This document shows, piece after piece, positions 17,445 to 26,256 of a stretch of DNA of 35,846 nucleotides. Position 1 is the stretch's first letter. Each line of letters begins with the position of its first letter. The notes below the pieces were generated by a model. That model saw nothing but the letters and a program-made list of their open reading frames with translations. It did no database searches and was not told the DNA's origin. Both the position numbers and the translations under genes were made by a program. This DNA is from Candidatus Cloacimonadota bacterium (GTDB taxonomy: Bacteria; Muiribacteriota; UBA6191; JACPRK01). The stretch covers positions 1 through 35,846 of the forward strand of contig JAJFLN010000729.1 in assembly GCA_021772705.1 (NCBI GenBank), read 5' to 3'.

Positions 17445-19358
17445 ATGGACAGAGACTCCAGTGCGAGAACCGGTGGCGGCGTGATAGTGGGAGTGCTGGC
17501 GGCCTGGACCCTCTTCGAGTTGCTGAGCGGAGGCAAGATCTGGCATGGGTTCAGCACCGGAGGCCTCGATCAACACGTACTCCTGGGCCACGTGATCTTC
17601 GGGTTCCTGGTCATGCTGCCCGCAGTGCTGGCCGCCGGCCGGGCGGCAACAGCCGGGAGGCGTCAACACGGCAGGCTGGTGGAAGGCCTCCTTGGGCTGG
17701 CCGTGCTCAGTGCCGGTGCATCTGGCTGCTGGCTTTTCGTCAAGGGCTCCTCCGTGATGCCGACTCTGGGGCGGGACTCTCACCTGGTGACGGGGATAGG
17801 CTGCGTGCTGCTGCTGACGCTGGTCGCCATCGGCCCTCGTGGCCAGAACCTCCGCTTGGCCGGGGCCCGGTCGGGCCTCGCCTGGATCGTGCCTGTGGTG
17901 GCACTGGCGGTCCCCTTCGGAACCGTCGGCGTCACCCTCTCGGTCTGGCCCGAGGAGTCCATGGAGATTCCGTTCCCTGAGAAGTACTTTCGCCCAAGCG
18001 GACCCTTCCTTCCGGCCCGTACTCTGACCTCTCATGGTGGAGCCGTGAAGATCGAGGCGCTGGCAAACTCGCACCGCTGCGGCAAGTGCCACACCGGCAT
18101 TTACGAGCAATGGAAGTCCAGCCTTCACCGCCAGTCCACTGTCTCCAAGTGGTATCAGGCCGGGCTCAAGGCGCGTATGGAGACTGCCATGGCCAGCGGC
18201 CCCGCGGGCGCCCGGTTCTGTGGCGCTTGCCACGAACCGATCGTGACTCTGTCGGGAAACATGGACAAACGTGGTCTCGGCCCGCAGTACCCGCCGAACC
18301 TGGACCAGGGCATCAGCTGCACCCACTGTCACCGGATGACAGGGATTCGTGACACCTACGGCAATGGCAGCTACATCTACTCCGCTCACCGGCCCTACCT
18401 CTTCGAGAACTCCGACAGCCCGCTGCTCGCTTCCCTGGGACGGGGGCTCCTTCGCTCCAAGCCCGATGTTCACGCTCGGGACCTGATGCAGCCCTTCTAC
18501 AGCACCTCGGAGTCCTGTGCTACCTGTCATCAGATCTTCATGAAGACCATGTACGGAAAGCTGTTCGAGATTCAGAACGACTACAACTCCTGGAAAGCCA
18601 GCAGCTACAGCAAGGACGGCCCCAACAAGGCGATGAAGAACTGTCAGCATTGCCACATGCCTCTCGTCGAAGCGGAGGACCCGGCCTCGATCGGTGGCAA
18701 GGTCCACAGTCATCGCTTCGTCGGCGCCAACACGGCCGTTCCATTTCAGGAGAACAACCCGGACCAGCTGGCCCGAACCGAGGAGTTCCTCAAGCAGGCC
18801 TGCTACCTCAACGTCCAGGGACCCGAGAACATCGATGCCGGGGAGGAAGCTGAATTCCAGGTAGTGGTCACCAATGCAAACGTGGGACACTCCTTCCCGG
18901 GAGGAGCGACGGACATGGTGAATGCCTGGATCGAGGCCATCGCCACCGACGGTGACGGCAATCAGATCTTCGCCAGCGGCCTGGTAGATCCCGACACCCT
19001 TTACGTCGATCCCGAATCCCACCAGTATCGGACCTACCCTATCGATATCTACGGCAAGCACCTCTTCACGCGAGCCGTATGGAACATTCATGAAGTGACA
19101 GAGAGCCGCCTCATCCAGCCCAACGAGTCCGACGTCGCCCGGTTCCGTGTTCCCATAACTCCGGGGACAAAGGGGCCGATCGAGTTCCGGGCAAGGCTCC
19201 GGTTCCGCCGATCCAGCCAGCGGTTCACCGACGCCGTCTTCCCGAACACGAAGATGGTCTTGCCCATCACGGACATGGCCAGCGACTCCCTGCAGGTCTC
19301 CCTGGGCCCAGGAGACGAGCCGGGAGCCTCTTCAACAACCCAGGGCGACGCGAACTGA
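17445..19358 (+). CDS. Membrane-anchored pentaheme c-type cytochrome
   Basis: N-terminal hydrophobic helices; CGKCH, CGACH, CTHCH, CATCH, CQHCH; Shine-Dalgarno-like CAGGAGG upstream of ATG 17445. Confidence 0.88.
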   Translation: MDRDSSARTGGGVIVGVLAAWTLFELLSGGKIWHGFSTGGLDQHVLLGHVIFGFLVMLPAVLAAGRAATAGRRQHGRLVEGLLGLAVLSAGASGCWLFVKGSSVMPTLGRDSHLVTGIGCVLLLTLVAIGPRGQNLRLAGARSGLAWIVPVVALAVPFGTVGVTLSVWPEESMEIPFPEKYFRPSGPFLPARTLTSHGGAVKIEALANSHRCGKCHTGIYEQWKSSLHRQSTVSKWYQAGLKARMETAMASGPAGARFCGACHEPIVTLSGNMDKRGLGPQYPPNLDQGISCTHCHRMTGIRDTYGNGSYIYSAHRPYLFENSDSPLLASLGRGLLRSKPDVHARDLMQPFYSTSESCATCHQIFMKTMYGKLFEIQNDYNSWKASSYSKDGPNKAMKNCQHCHMPLVEAEDPASIGGKVHSHRFVGANTAVPFQENNPDQLARTEEFLKQACYLNVQGPENIDAGEEAEFQVVVTNANVGHSFPGGATDMVNAWIEAIATDGDGNQIFASGLVDPDTLYVDPESHQYRTYPIDIYGKHLFTRAVWNIHEVTESRLIQPNESDVARFRVPITPGTKGPIEFRARLRFRRSSQRFTDAVFPNTKMVLPITDMASDSLQVSLGPGDEPGASSTTQGDAN

Positions 19359-19459
19359 GGCGTCATCTGGCCCCGGTGAGGCCAGATCCACTAGGGCTTC
19401 GGTCCTGACGGCACAGTCGTCTTGCGGAAGACCTCGGATCAGCCGGCCCTACGGCCGGG

Positions 19460-20521
19460 TCAGGGCGTGATGGCTGCGATGCGGTTGATCCTGTCGACGA
19501 GAGCGGCGAACTCTTCCATGTTCAGACTCTGATCTCCGTCACACCAGGCGTGGGTGGGATCGAAGTGCACCTCCACCAGCAGACCGTCGGCACCGGAGGC
19601 GATGGCGGCCGCCGCCAGTGGGAGGACGTACTTCCGGAGCCCGGCTGGATGGCTCGGATCGGCGATGACCGGCAGGCCGGACCGATCCTTGAGAATCGGG
19701 ATGGCACCCACGTCGAGGGTGAATCGAGTCGACTGTTCGAAGGTCCGGATGCCTCGTTCGCAGAGGATCAGCCCGGGTGACTCGTGCCCCGCCGCCAGGC
19801 GGCCCAGCTGGATGTATTCCGCTGCCTCGAGGAACTCGTCGACCGTGGCGCCGAATCCTCGCTTCAACAGAACCGGCTTGCCCGCATCATGCCGCCCCGC
19901 CTTGTACAGGAGCGGGAAGTTGAACATGTTTCGGGAGCCGATCTGAACCACGTCGGCATGACTGGCCACCAGATCCAGTTCGGTGGTGTCCAGCACCTCC
20001 GTGACCACCGGAAGTCCCGTCAGATCCCTGGCTGCCGTGAGAGCGCGGAGACCCGCCTCGCCCAGCCCTCCGAAGGAGTAGGGTGAAGTCCTGGGCTTGA
20101 AGGCTCCACCTCGCAAGGCCAGGGCGCCGGCGTCCTTCACGGTCGCGGCGATCCGACAGACCTGTTCCACACTCTCCACGCTGCAGGGACCGGCGATTAC
20201 CACGGGCTGTCCACCGCCTATCCGTGCGCCGTTGGGGAGCGTCACGGTCCTGTCAGCATCCGGGTTGACGCAGTCGATGAGGTACTGGCCCGGCGGCAGC
20301 TGCACGATCTTCCGTACTCCCTCTCGCGCCGAGAGTTGCCGCAGGAGAGCCGGGTCGGGCGTGGACTCAGTCCTGCAAGTGACGACGCCGGACTGGTGTA
20401 CACGAACTCTCCGATCCCCTTCGAGAGACAGCCCCAGGGCTCCCAGAAGCTGCTCCAGGGACCGGGGGGCAGCGGACTCATCGAACAGGACGACCAGGCG
20501 GGTCACTCCATTGGGAATCAT
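19460..20521 (-). CDS. aroF: 3-deoxy-7-phosphoheptulonate (DAHP) synthase with N-terminal ferredoxin-like regulatory domain
   Basis: MIPNGVTRLVVLFDE...RTVTLPNGARIGGGQPVVIAGPCSVESVEQV...LRGGAFKPRTSPYSFGGLGEAGL...LPVVTEVLDTTELDLVASHADVVQIGSRNMFNFPLL...PVLLKRGFGATVDEFLEAAEYI; GAGGAAA RBS upstream of the ATG at 20521. Confidence 0.92.
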   Translation of the reverse strand: MIPNGVTRLVVLFDESAAPRSLEQLLGALGLSLEGDRRVRVHQSGVVTCRTESTPDPALLRQLSAREGVRKIVQLPPGQYLIDCVNPDADRTVTLPNGARIGGGQPVVIAGPCSVESVEQVCRIAATVKDAGALALRGGAFKPRTSPYSFGGLGEAGLRALTAARDLTGLPVVTEVLDTTELDLVASHADVVQIGSRNMFNFPLLYKAGRHDAGKPVLLKRGFGATVDEFLEAAEYIQLGRLAAGHESPGLILCERGIRTFEQSTRFTLDVGAIPILKDRSGLPVIADPSHPAGLRKYVLPLAAAAIASGADGLLVEVHFDPTHAWCDGDQSLNMEEFAALVDRINRIAAITP

Positions 20522-20578
20522 ACGGGTTTCCTCATTTCCTAAGTGCAATGCCGGTGAGATAATATGGATTTTGTTGTA

Positions 20579-20748
20579 GTGGGGCTCAGCCCCACACCCC
20601 GTTGGGGGAGCCACCTCCCCCAAACCCCCAATTGGTCTGGTGGGACTGAGAGTGCTGATGAACACTTGAATGACATACGAAAGCTTGACCTGTTCATCCG
20701 GGTCCAGGGGCCAATGGCCCCTGGCGGGAGTTCGAGGGCAGTGCCCTC
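20579..20748. repeat. Block of consecutive GC-rich perfect hairpins
   Basis: GTGGGGC-TCA-GCCCCAC; TTGGGGGAG-CCAC-CTCCCCCAA; GATGAACA-(26 nt)-TGTTCATC; CCAGGGGCC-AAT-GGCCCCTGG; GAGGGC-AGT-GCCCTC. Confidence 0.9.
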
Positions 20749-20788
20749 GTTTTCAAACATTTCCTCCACTAATTCATGGGTATTGGGC

Positions 20789-21637
20789 CTAGCCTCTCGC
20801 GCCGCGGACGTAGGCTGCGGTCAGTTCGCACTTTGGTGATTCGAAGAAGTCCCGGCAGCGGGAGTGTTCCGCCAGATGGCCGGCGCCATCCTTCACCCAG
20901 AAAAGGGCCACGTGGTCCGCGATGCGGCGTGCTTGAGCCAGGTTGTGAGTCACGATGACCAGCGTGTAAGTCTCGCGTAAACGATGAATCAGGTCTTCCA
21001 CTACGCCGCTGGATATGGGGTCCAGGGCGCTGCAGGGTTCGTCCAGAAGGAGTACCTCGGGTCTCAGGACCAGGGCCCTGGCGATGCAGAGACGCTGCTG
21101 CTGCCCCCCGGACAACCGCAGAGCTGGCGTGTCCAGACGCGCGTGCACCTCATCCCAGAGTCCCACGGCTCGCAGGACCTCTTCCATGCGTGACTGAACT
21201 TCATGACGGTCAGAAACAGCGTGCTCCCTCAGGGGGAGCTCCAGGTTCCGCCGAATTGTCAGAGGAAAAGGATTCGGTTTCTGGAAGATCATCCCCACTC
21301 GTCGCCGCAGGGACGTGAGGTCGATCTCTGTCCCGACAAGTTCCTCTCCCACCAAGGTGGCGCTGCCGGTGACGTGGCAATCGGTAAACAGATCGGTCAA
21401 CCGGTTCAGACAGGCGAGGAAGCTGGATTTGCCGCAGCCTGAAGGCCCCACAATGGCGGTGATCTCTCCCTGCCGAATAGGGAGCGTGATGTCTCGGAAC
21501 GCCACATGTGGGCCGTATCGTAGCGTGAGTTTCCTGGTCTCGACATGAATCCGGGGCAGGATTCGCGGCGGCCGCCGGCGCTCGGCATTCGACTGCAGCG
21601 CAAGAGTCTCGGGCATTCTTTGCTTTGCGTTTCTCAT
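20789..21637 (-). CDS. pstB: Phosphate ABC transporter ATP-binding protein
   Basis: Walker A GPSGCGKSS, MIFQKPNPFPLTI, LSGGQQQRLCIARAL, LLLDEPCSALDPISSG; ATG at 21637 overlaps the pstA stop. Confidence 0.93.
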   Translation of the reverse strand: MRNAKQRMPETLALQSNAERRRPPRILPRIHVETRKLTLRYGPHVAFRDITLPIRQGEITAIVGPSGCGKSSFLACLNRLTDLFTDCHVTGSATLVGEELVGTEIDLTSLRRRVGMIFQKPNPFPLTIRRNLELPLREHAVSDRHEVQSRMEEVLRAVGLWDEVHARLDTPALRLSGGQQQRLCIARALVLRPEVLLLDEPCSALDPISSGVVEDLIHRLRETYTLVIVTHNLAQARRIADHVALFWVKDGAGHLAEHSRCRDFFESPKCELTAAYVRGARG

Positions 21638-22515
21638 GTCCGTATCCGCCTCCGTAGCCAGACATTGGCCATGAGAGAGGCCGTGAGGTTGATGCCAATG
21701 AGAAGCGCCACGAGTACGAGGGCTGATGCGTGGGAGTTGCCGTCCCCGCCAGGGACGTTCATCGACAGGTCGTAGATGTGCACCGAGAGAGTTCTGCCGG
21801 AGTCGAAGATGCTGGTGGGCCATCGGCTCACGTAGCCACTGGTGAAGAGCAGAGCTGCCGTTTCGGCCAGAGCGCGACCGATGCCGAGCACGAGTCCCAC
21901 CAGCAACCCTGGAGTGGCGGCCGGCAGCAGCAGGTGCACCAGGGTTGAAGTACGGGACATTCCGAGGGCCGCAGCCGCGTGGCGGTACTCAACCGGAACC
22001 GATCGCAGCCCCTCCTCTGTAGAGCGAATCACGAGTGGCAGTGCCATGCAGGCCAGGGTCAGTCCGCCGGAGGCGATCGAGAACCCCATTCCGAGAGCCC
22101 GGCAGAAGAGGGCATTGCCAAAGAGGCCGAACACGATGGAGGGAATACCGGCCAGGACGTCCAGGCTCGCACGGATCAGCCGCGTCGCTCTCCGGCCCTC
22201 GGAGCCATACTCGGATAGAGCCACTGCGGCGCCCACGCCTATGGGAACGGCCACGGTCATGCAAACGCCGAGGATCAGGACCGTCGAGACAAGGATGGGA
22301 GCGATCCCTCCCTGGCGCCCAGCGTCGATAGGGGAGCCCAAGAGGAAATTCAGGTCCACTCGCCGGAACCCATGTCCCATTACGTCGAATAGTATCCAGC
22401 CAGCAATAGCGAGCACCATGAAGGCGGAGCACCAGCAAGCCAGCTCCAGGAGGCGATCCGTTCGAGACTCACGCATCGATTCCCTCCGGAGAGAGGACTT
22501 CGGCCAAGGCGACAA
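21634..22515 (-). CDS. pstA: Phosphate ABC transporter permease PstA
   Basis: Position in operon; IPSIVFGLFGNALF, RSTEEGLRSVPVEYRHAAAALGMSRTSTLVHLLLPAATPGLLVGLVLGIGRALAETAALLFT. Confidence 0.92.
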   Translation of the reverse strand: MSPWPKSSLRRESMRESRTDRLLELACWCSAFMVLAIAGWILFDVMGHGFRRVDLNFLLGSPIDAGRQGGIAPILVSTVLILGVCMTVAVPIGVGAAVALSEYGSEGRRATRLIRASLDVLAGIPSIVFGLFGNALFCRALGMGFSIASGGLTLACMALPLVIRSTEEGLRSVPVEYRHAAAALGMSRTSTLVHLLLPAATPGLLVGLVLGIGRALAETAALLFTSGYVSRWPTSIFDSGRTLSVHIYDLSMNVPGGDGNSHASALVLVALLIGINLTASLMANVWLRRRIRT

Positions 22516-23326
22516 GCCCTGTTACGATCAAGGCCAGCAGCAGTCCCGTCGCGAAGAGCGACGAACGGTGAAGGTCCATGGCATAGGCCATCTCCAGGGC
22601 TATGTTGGCCGTGAGGGTCCTCACGGGGTCGAGGAGGCTTTCGGGAGTGCGTACCACGTTGCCGCAGACCATCAGGGCGGCCATGGTCTCGCCCAGGGCT
22701 CGTGCCGTGGCCAGCAGGACCGCCGTGAAGATCCCGGAGCTGGCCGCCGGAAGGATGACCCCCCGCAAGGCTCCCCAGCGCGTCATCCCCAGCGCGGCTG
22801 CCCCCCTCGAGTAATCGGCGGGGACGCTCTCCAGGGCGGCGTCCACCAGCAGGGCGATGGTCGGCAGAACCATGATTGCCACCACCAAGATCCCCGCGAG
22901 TACGCTCGCTCCGGGTGGACGAATGCGGGCGATGAGCGGCACGAGTACGACCAGCCCCCAGAAGCCATAGACGACGGAGGGGAGCCCCGCCAGGAGTTCC
23001 AGAATCCGCCGAAGGAGCTTGCCCAGCGGGCGGGGAGCGTAGCAGCGGCAGAACAGCGCCGACAGGAGGCCGATCGGTGTCGCCAACAGGAGCGCCCCAG
23101 CCGTGACGGTGAGAGTGCCTGCAATCATGGGCCAGAGGCCAAACTGCCCGCTCGTCGGTCGCCACGCACTGTCGGTCAGCAGGCGGCCCGCACCCGTCGT
23201 TCGCAGGAGAGGAAGCGACTCATGCACGAGATACAGGATGACGAGCAAGAGCAGCGTGCCGGCCAGGATCGCGCAGCCCTTCACGAGGACACCCAGCAGT
23301 TGATCCGTCTTTCGATTTCGGTTCAC
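22469..23326 (-). CDS. pstC: Phosphate ABC transporter permease PstC
   Basis: LAGLPSVVYGFWGLVVLVPLI, ALESVPADYSRGAAALGMTRWGALRGVILPAASSGIFTAVLLATARALGETMAALMVCGN. Confidence 0.92.
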   Translation of the reverse strand: MNRNRKTDQLLGVLVKGCAILAGTLLLLVILYLVHESLPLLRTTGAGRLLTDSAWRPTSGQFGLWPMIAGTLTVTAGALLLATPIGLLSALFCRCYAPRPLGKLLRRILELLAGLPSVVYGFWGLVVLVPLIARIRPPGASVLAGILVVAIMVLPTIALLVDAALESVPADYSRGAAALGMTRWGALRGVILPAASSGIFTAVLLATARALGETMAALMVCGNVVRTPESLLDPVRTLTANIALEMAYAMDLHRSSLFATGLLLALIVTGLVALAEVLSPEGIDA

Positions 23327-23328
23327 TC

Positions 23329-24183
23329 TCAGGGCCGTATCGGCACGAAGGCCAGTCCCGCCACCAGGTCGGCCACCTCGGCAGAGCGGGCGAAGTCGAT
23401 GAAGCTCTTCGCCAGTCCTTCCGGGGGAAGGCTACTGACGAGGTTCAACCGGCGCGACAGAGGGAAACGGCCCTGTTGCAGACTCGATACGGAGGCCTCC
23501 ACTCCCCCCATCGGCAGCAACCTGATGGAGACACCTCGAGCGGCATCGGTCTCCGCCGTTCCGATGGAGACATAGCCCAGGGCTCCTGGAAGTCCGGCCA
23601 CCGTCTTGACGCCTTGCTCGTTGTCGCCAATAACGACGTCAGCTCGTATCTCGGAGTTCTCCAGGCCAAAGTGGGAGAGGAACAACTCCAACGTGGACCG
23701 GCCCTCGGCTTTGTTGACCACGGTGATCGTCCGATCCTCTCCGCCGACGTGGGACCAGTTTCTGATCTGCCCCCGATAGATCGCGACGACTTGCTCGTCC
23801 GAGAGCTCCGTCACGGGATTGGCCCGATTCACGATGAGAGCGATTCCATCCCCGGCGATGGTGAAGGCCAGCAAGTCGGACTCCGAGGTCTTCAGGTCGC
23901 GGGACACCATCCCGATGTCGGCAACTCCGCTGCGTGCGTCGGCGATGCCTCGTGCCGACCCTCCTGTCTGAACGTCGATGCGGACTCCGGGATGCTGATC
24001 TTCGTAACGGCGAGCGATCTCCGTCGCGAGAGGAGCAACCGTGCTCGAGCCAGTCAATGTCAGCCTGTTCGCGGACTGTGATGTGACCCGAGACTGGCCG
24101 CAACTTGCCACCAGCAGAGACAGCAGGCCCAGGGCCAGGAGGAGCCCATGTCGCGGATTCGTCTGTGCGATGTTCTCGTTCAT
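23329..24183 (-). CDS. pstS: Phosphate ABC transporter substrate-binding lipoprotein
   Basis: Lipobox-like LLVASC; LTLTGSSTVAPLATEIARRYEDQHPGVRIDVQTGGSARGIADARSGVADIGMVSR. Confidence 0.92.
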   Translation of the reverse strand: MNENIAQTNPRHGLLLALGLLSLLVASCGQSRVTSQSANRLTLTGSSTVAPLATEIARRYEDQHPGVRIDVQTGGSARGIADARSGVADIGMVSRDLKTSESDLLAFTIAGDGIALIVNRANPVTELSDEQVVAIYRGQIRNWSHVGGEDRTITVVNKAEGRSTLELFLSHFGLENSEIRADVVIGDNEQGVKTVAGLPGALGYVSIGTAETDAARGVSIRLLPMGGVEASVSSLQQGRFPLSRRLNLVSSLPPEGLAKSFIDFARSAEVADLVAGLAFVPIRP

Positions 24184-24243
24184 GATGGCGAGTTTCCTTT
24201 CCTGGCATCAGGTCTCTCGAGGAGAGGTCGAGATGGATGCAAC

Positions 24244-25713
24244 TCAGAAATCGGTCTGCATCCTCAGCGAAATCAGCTCGGCGTCTCCTGGAAGATGGCC
24301 CGGTTTGGTGAGCACGTAGTTCAACATGAAGCGCGTCTGAGCATTGAGATGCCAGTTGACACCCAGTGTCTGGCTGGCGAGAGTCCCGCCCGGAATTCCC
24401 GGCGCTTCCAGGTCCAGAAAGGAGCGGCGATAGGCGATCTCCCAGGCGCCACCGCCTTCCTCCGAGAAGGCCTCCGATCGAGGCCGCACCCTCTTGAACA
24501 CACCGAGGGCTGCATCGTAGGGGCGGTGTTCTCCCGTCAGCCAGTATGAGACCTGTCCGTAGTATCCACCGAAGCTCGCCTCGCTCCCTCCCGGCCGGTC
24601 AACTCGCGCCGTAATGTATTCGCCCTGGAGGCTGATGGGGCCGAGAACGCGGGCGATCTCGAAGGAGGACAGATTGGCCCGATCGGCCGTAAAGCTGCCC
24701 GTGTCCGCAAAGATCGGCGCCAGATGGTTTTCCGGGCGTTGCTCGAAACGAAGTGTGCCCGGGAGATCGACTCGACTGTGGGACAACCCGAGGTGCAGGA
24801 GGTCCCGGCCACCGTCTTCGTTCACCGGCGCAACATGCAGCCGTGCCGTGAAGTGTGTCCGGCCGGAGCCTCGACTCGAACCATCACCGGCGACCTCCCG
24901 GAACAGGCCCGCTGCCAGCCCTCCTTTCATGCGTGAACCGAAGGTCCTGTAGGCGGCCACTCCCAGGTTGCGTCCCGGGGTGAAGACATCCGGTAAGGAT
25001 CGTTCAATGAACGTGCTGTACTTCGTACTGGCGAGTTGCTCCAGCCCGAAGGGCTCCTTCACGCGGCCGACGATCAGTTCATCCCACGCACTCCCCCCGG
25101 CGGCAAGGTCGAGGCGAAGGAAGGCGTCTTTCAGACGCACCTTGTTACCGGCGAAGTCGTACTGCACCCTGAACCGCAGGTGGTCCCCAGCCGGGCCCTC
25201 GGCGAACAGACGAGCCCGCCTCACCTCTGTGGCGGTCTCCAGGTTCTTGCCCAGGACGGTCTCCAGAGCCGAGTCACCATCCATCAACGACGCATCGATC
25301 ATCAATCGGCCGCCGACGCGCACCTTCGGTTTTCTGGCCTTGGACGGGGCCGGAACCTCGGAGACAGGTTCGACGGGCCCTGCGTCGCGGATTCGGGCCT
25401 TCAGAGCAGTGACCTCTTCTTCGAGCCGAGGTATCTGTCCAACCTCGGATCGCAACAAGGCGATCTCGCGCTTCATCCGCGCGATCTCGTCACCGATCGA
25501 CTCAGGGCTGGAGTTGGAAACGCCATCAACGGCTTGAAGCGAGCAGGGGAGGAGGATCAGACCCACAAAGAGCTTCGTCAAGACACCTCGCCACCAGGTC
25601 CGTTGTGGAGTGCCGCGGCCGGCATCAACTAATGTGCCGGGGAGTCGCGGCATCAAGCAGAAATCGTCCTCCCCACAGGGAGAACTCTGAATCATGGGAA
25701 TGAGAGCAGTCAT
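24244..25713 (-). CDS. Outer-membrane porin of the OprO/OprP (phosphate-selective porin) type
   Basis: Coiled-coil N-terminus then VRVGGRLMIDASLMDGDS..., LRFRVQYDFAGNKVRLKDAFLRL, ends LISLRMQTDF; upstream of pstS on the same strand. The true start may lie downstream of the listed one. Confidence 0.85.
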   Translation of the reverse strand: MTALIPMIQSSPCGEDDFCLMPRLPGTLVDAGRGTPQRTWWRGVLTKLFVGLILLPCSLQAVDGVSNSSPESIGDEIARMKREIALLRSEVGQIPRLEEEVTALKARIRDAGPVEPVSEVPAPSKARKPKVRVGGRLMIDASLMDGDSALETVLGKNLETATEVRRARLFAEGPAGDHLRFRVQYDFAGNKVRLKDAFLRLDLAAGGSAWDELIVGRVKEPFGLEQLASTKYSTFIERSLPDVFTPGRNLGVAAYRTFGSRMKGGLAAGLFREVAGDGSSRGSGRTHFTARLHVAPVNEDGGRDLLHLGLSHSRVDLPGTLRFEQRPENHLAPIFADTGSFTADRANLSSFEIARVLGPISLQGEYITARVDRPGGSEASFGGYYGQVSYWLTGEHRPYDAALGVFKRVRPRSEAFSEEGGGAWEIAYRRSFLDLEAPGIPGGTLASQTLGVNWHLNAQTRFMLNYVLTKPGHLPGDAELISLRMQTDF

Positions 25714-25770
25714 CGGCTAGAATGGGTCATGAGAGCAGGGTTAAGGTCTGGAATTCCACAGCGGGAAAGG

Positions 25771-25824
25771 CGTTCAATCAAATGAACGTTCATATTAACG
25801 CCATTCAATATGAATGAACATTCA
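25771..25824. promoter_or_regulatory. Candidate ArsR operator array between the porin-pst operon and the ArsR gene
   Basis: Six half-sites: CGTTCA 25771, TGAACG 25783, CGTTCA 25787, CATTCA 25802, TGAATG 25811, CATTCA 25819, forming overlapping palindromes; TAATAT -10-like box on the minus strand. Confidence 0.65.
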
Positions 25825-26145
25825 AGAAAAGACAAGGCCTCTCTTTCGGCTTCGGGGAAAAAGTCGGAGGATTGCGTGGCCCTTTTGCGTGTTCTCGCCG
25901 ACGAGAGCCGCCTTGCCATCGTCCGATTGCTCTTACAGGGACCGATGCATGTGGGTGGCATCGGTTCGACCCTGGACATCGAGCAGAGTCTCCTCTCTCA
26001 CCACCTGAAGGTCCTTCGGGAGTCGGGATTCGTGGCATCACAGCGTGATGGGAAGCGTGTACTCTACCGGCTCGTTCTCGACAAGAAGACATCGGCGGCA
26101 GTGGAGACTCTGGATCTAGGTTGCTGTCATATCGCCTTTGAGTGA
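25810..26145 (+). CDS. ArsR-family winged-helix transcriptional regulator
   Basis: LLRVLADESRLAIVRLLLQGPMHVGGIGSTLDIEQSLLSHHLKVLRESGFVASQRDGKRVLYRL; C-terminus DLGCCHIAFE. Confidence 0.9.
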   Translation: MNEHSRKDKASLSASGKKSEDCVALLRVLADESRLAIVRLLLQGPMHVGGIGSTLDIEQSLLSHHLKVLRESGFVASQRDGKRVLYRLVLDKKTSAAVETLDLGCCHIAFE

Positions 26146-26256
26146 AGTGGGTCTCGAGTTCGATGCAACACGGGTACTCCAGTTTGTAGAGTTGCCTTGT
26201 TCGCCCGTTCAGTCGGCGCCCTGTGGACCCCGTAAGTTCGACACGAGGGAGTCCAG

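Noticed and set aside
17382-19091. 569-aa minus-strand ORF
   Set aside because: Fully antisense to the pentaheme cytochrome, whose CxxCH pattern is unambiguous.
21842-23575. 577-aa plus-strand ORF
   Set aside because: Antisense to pstA/pstC/pstS; Arg/Gln/Ser-rich low-information translation.
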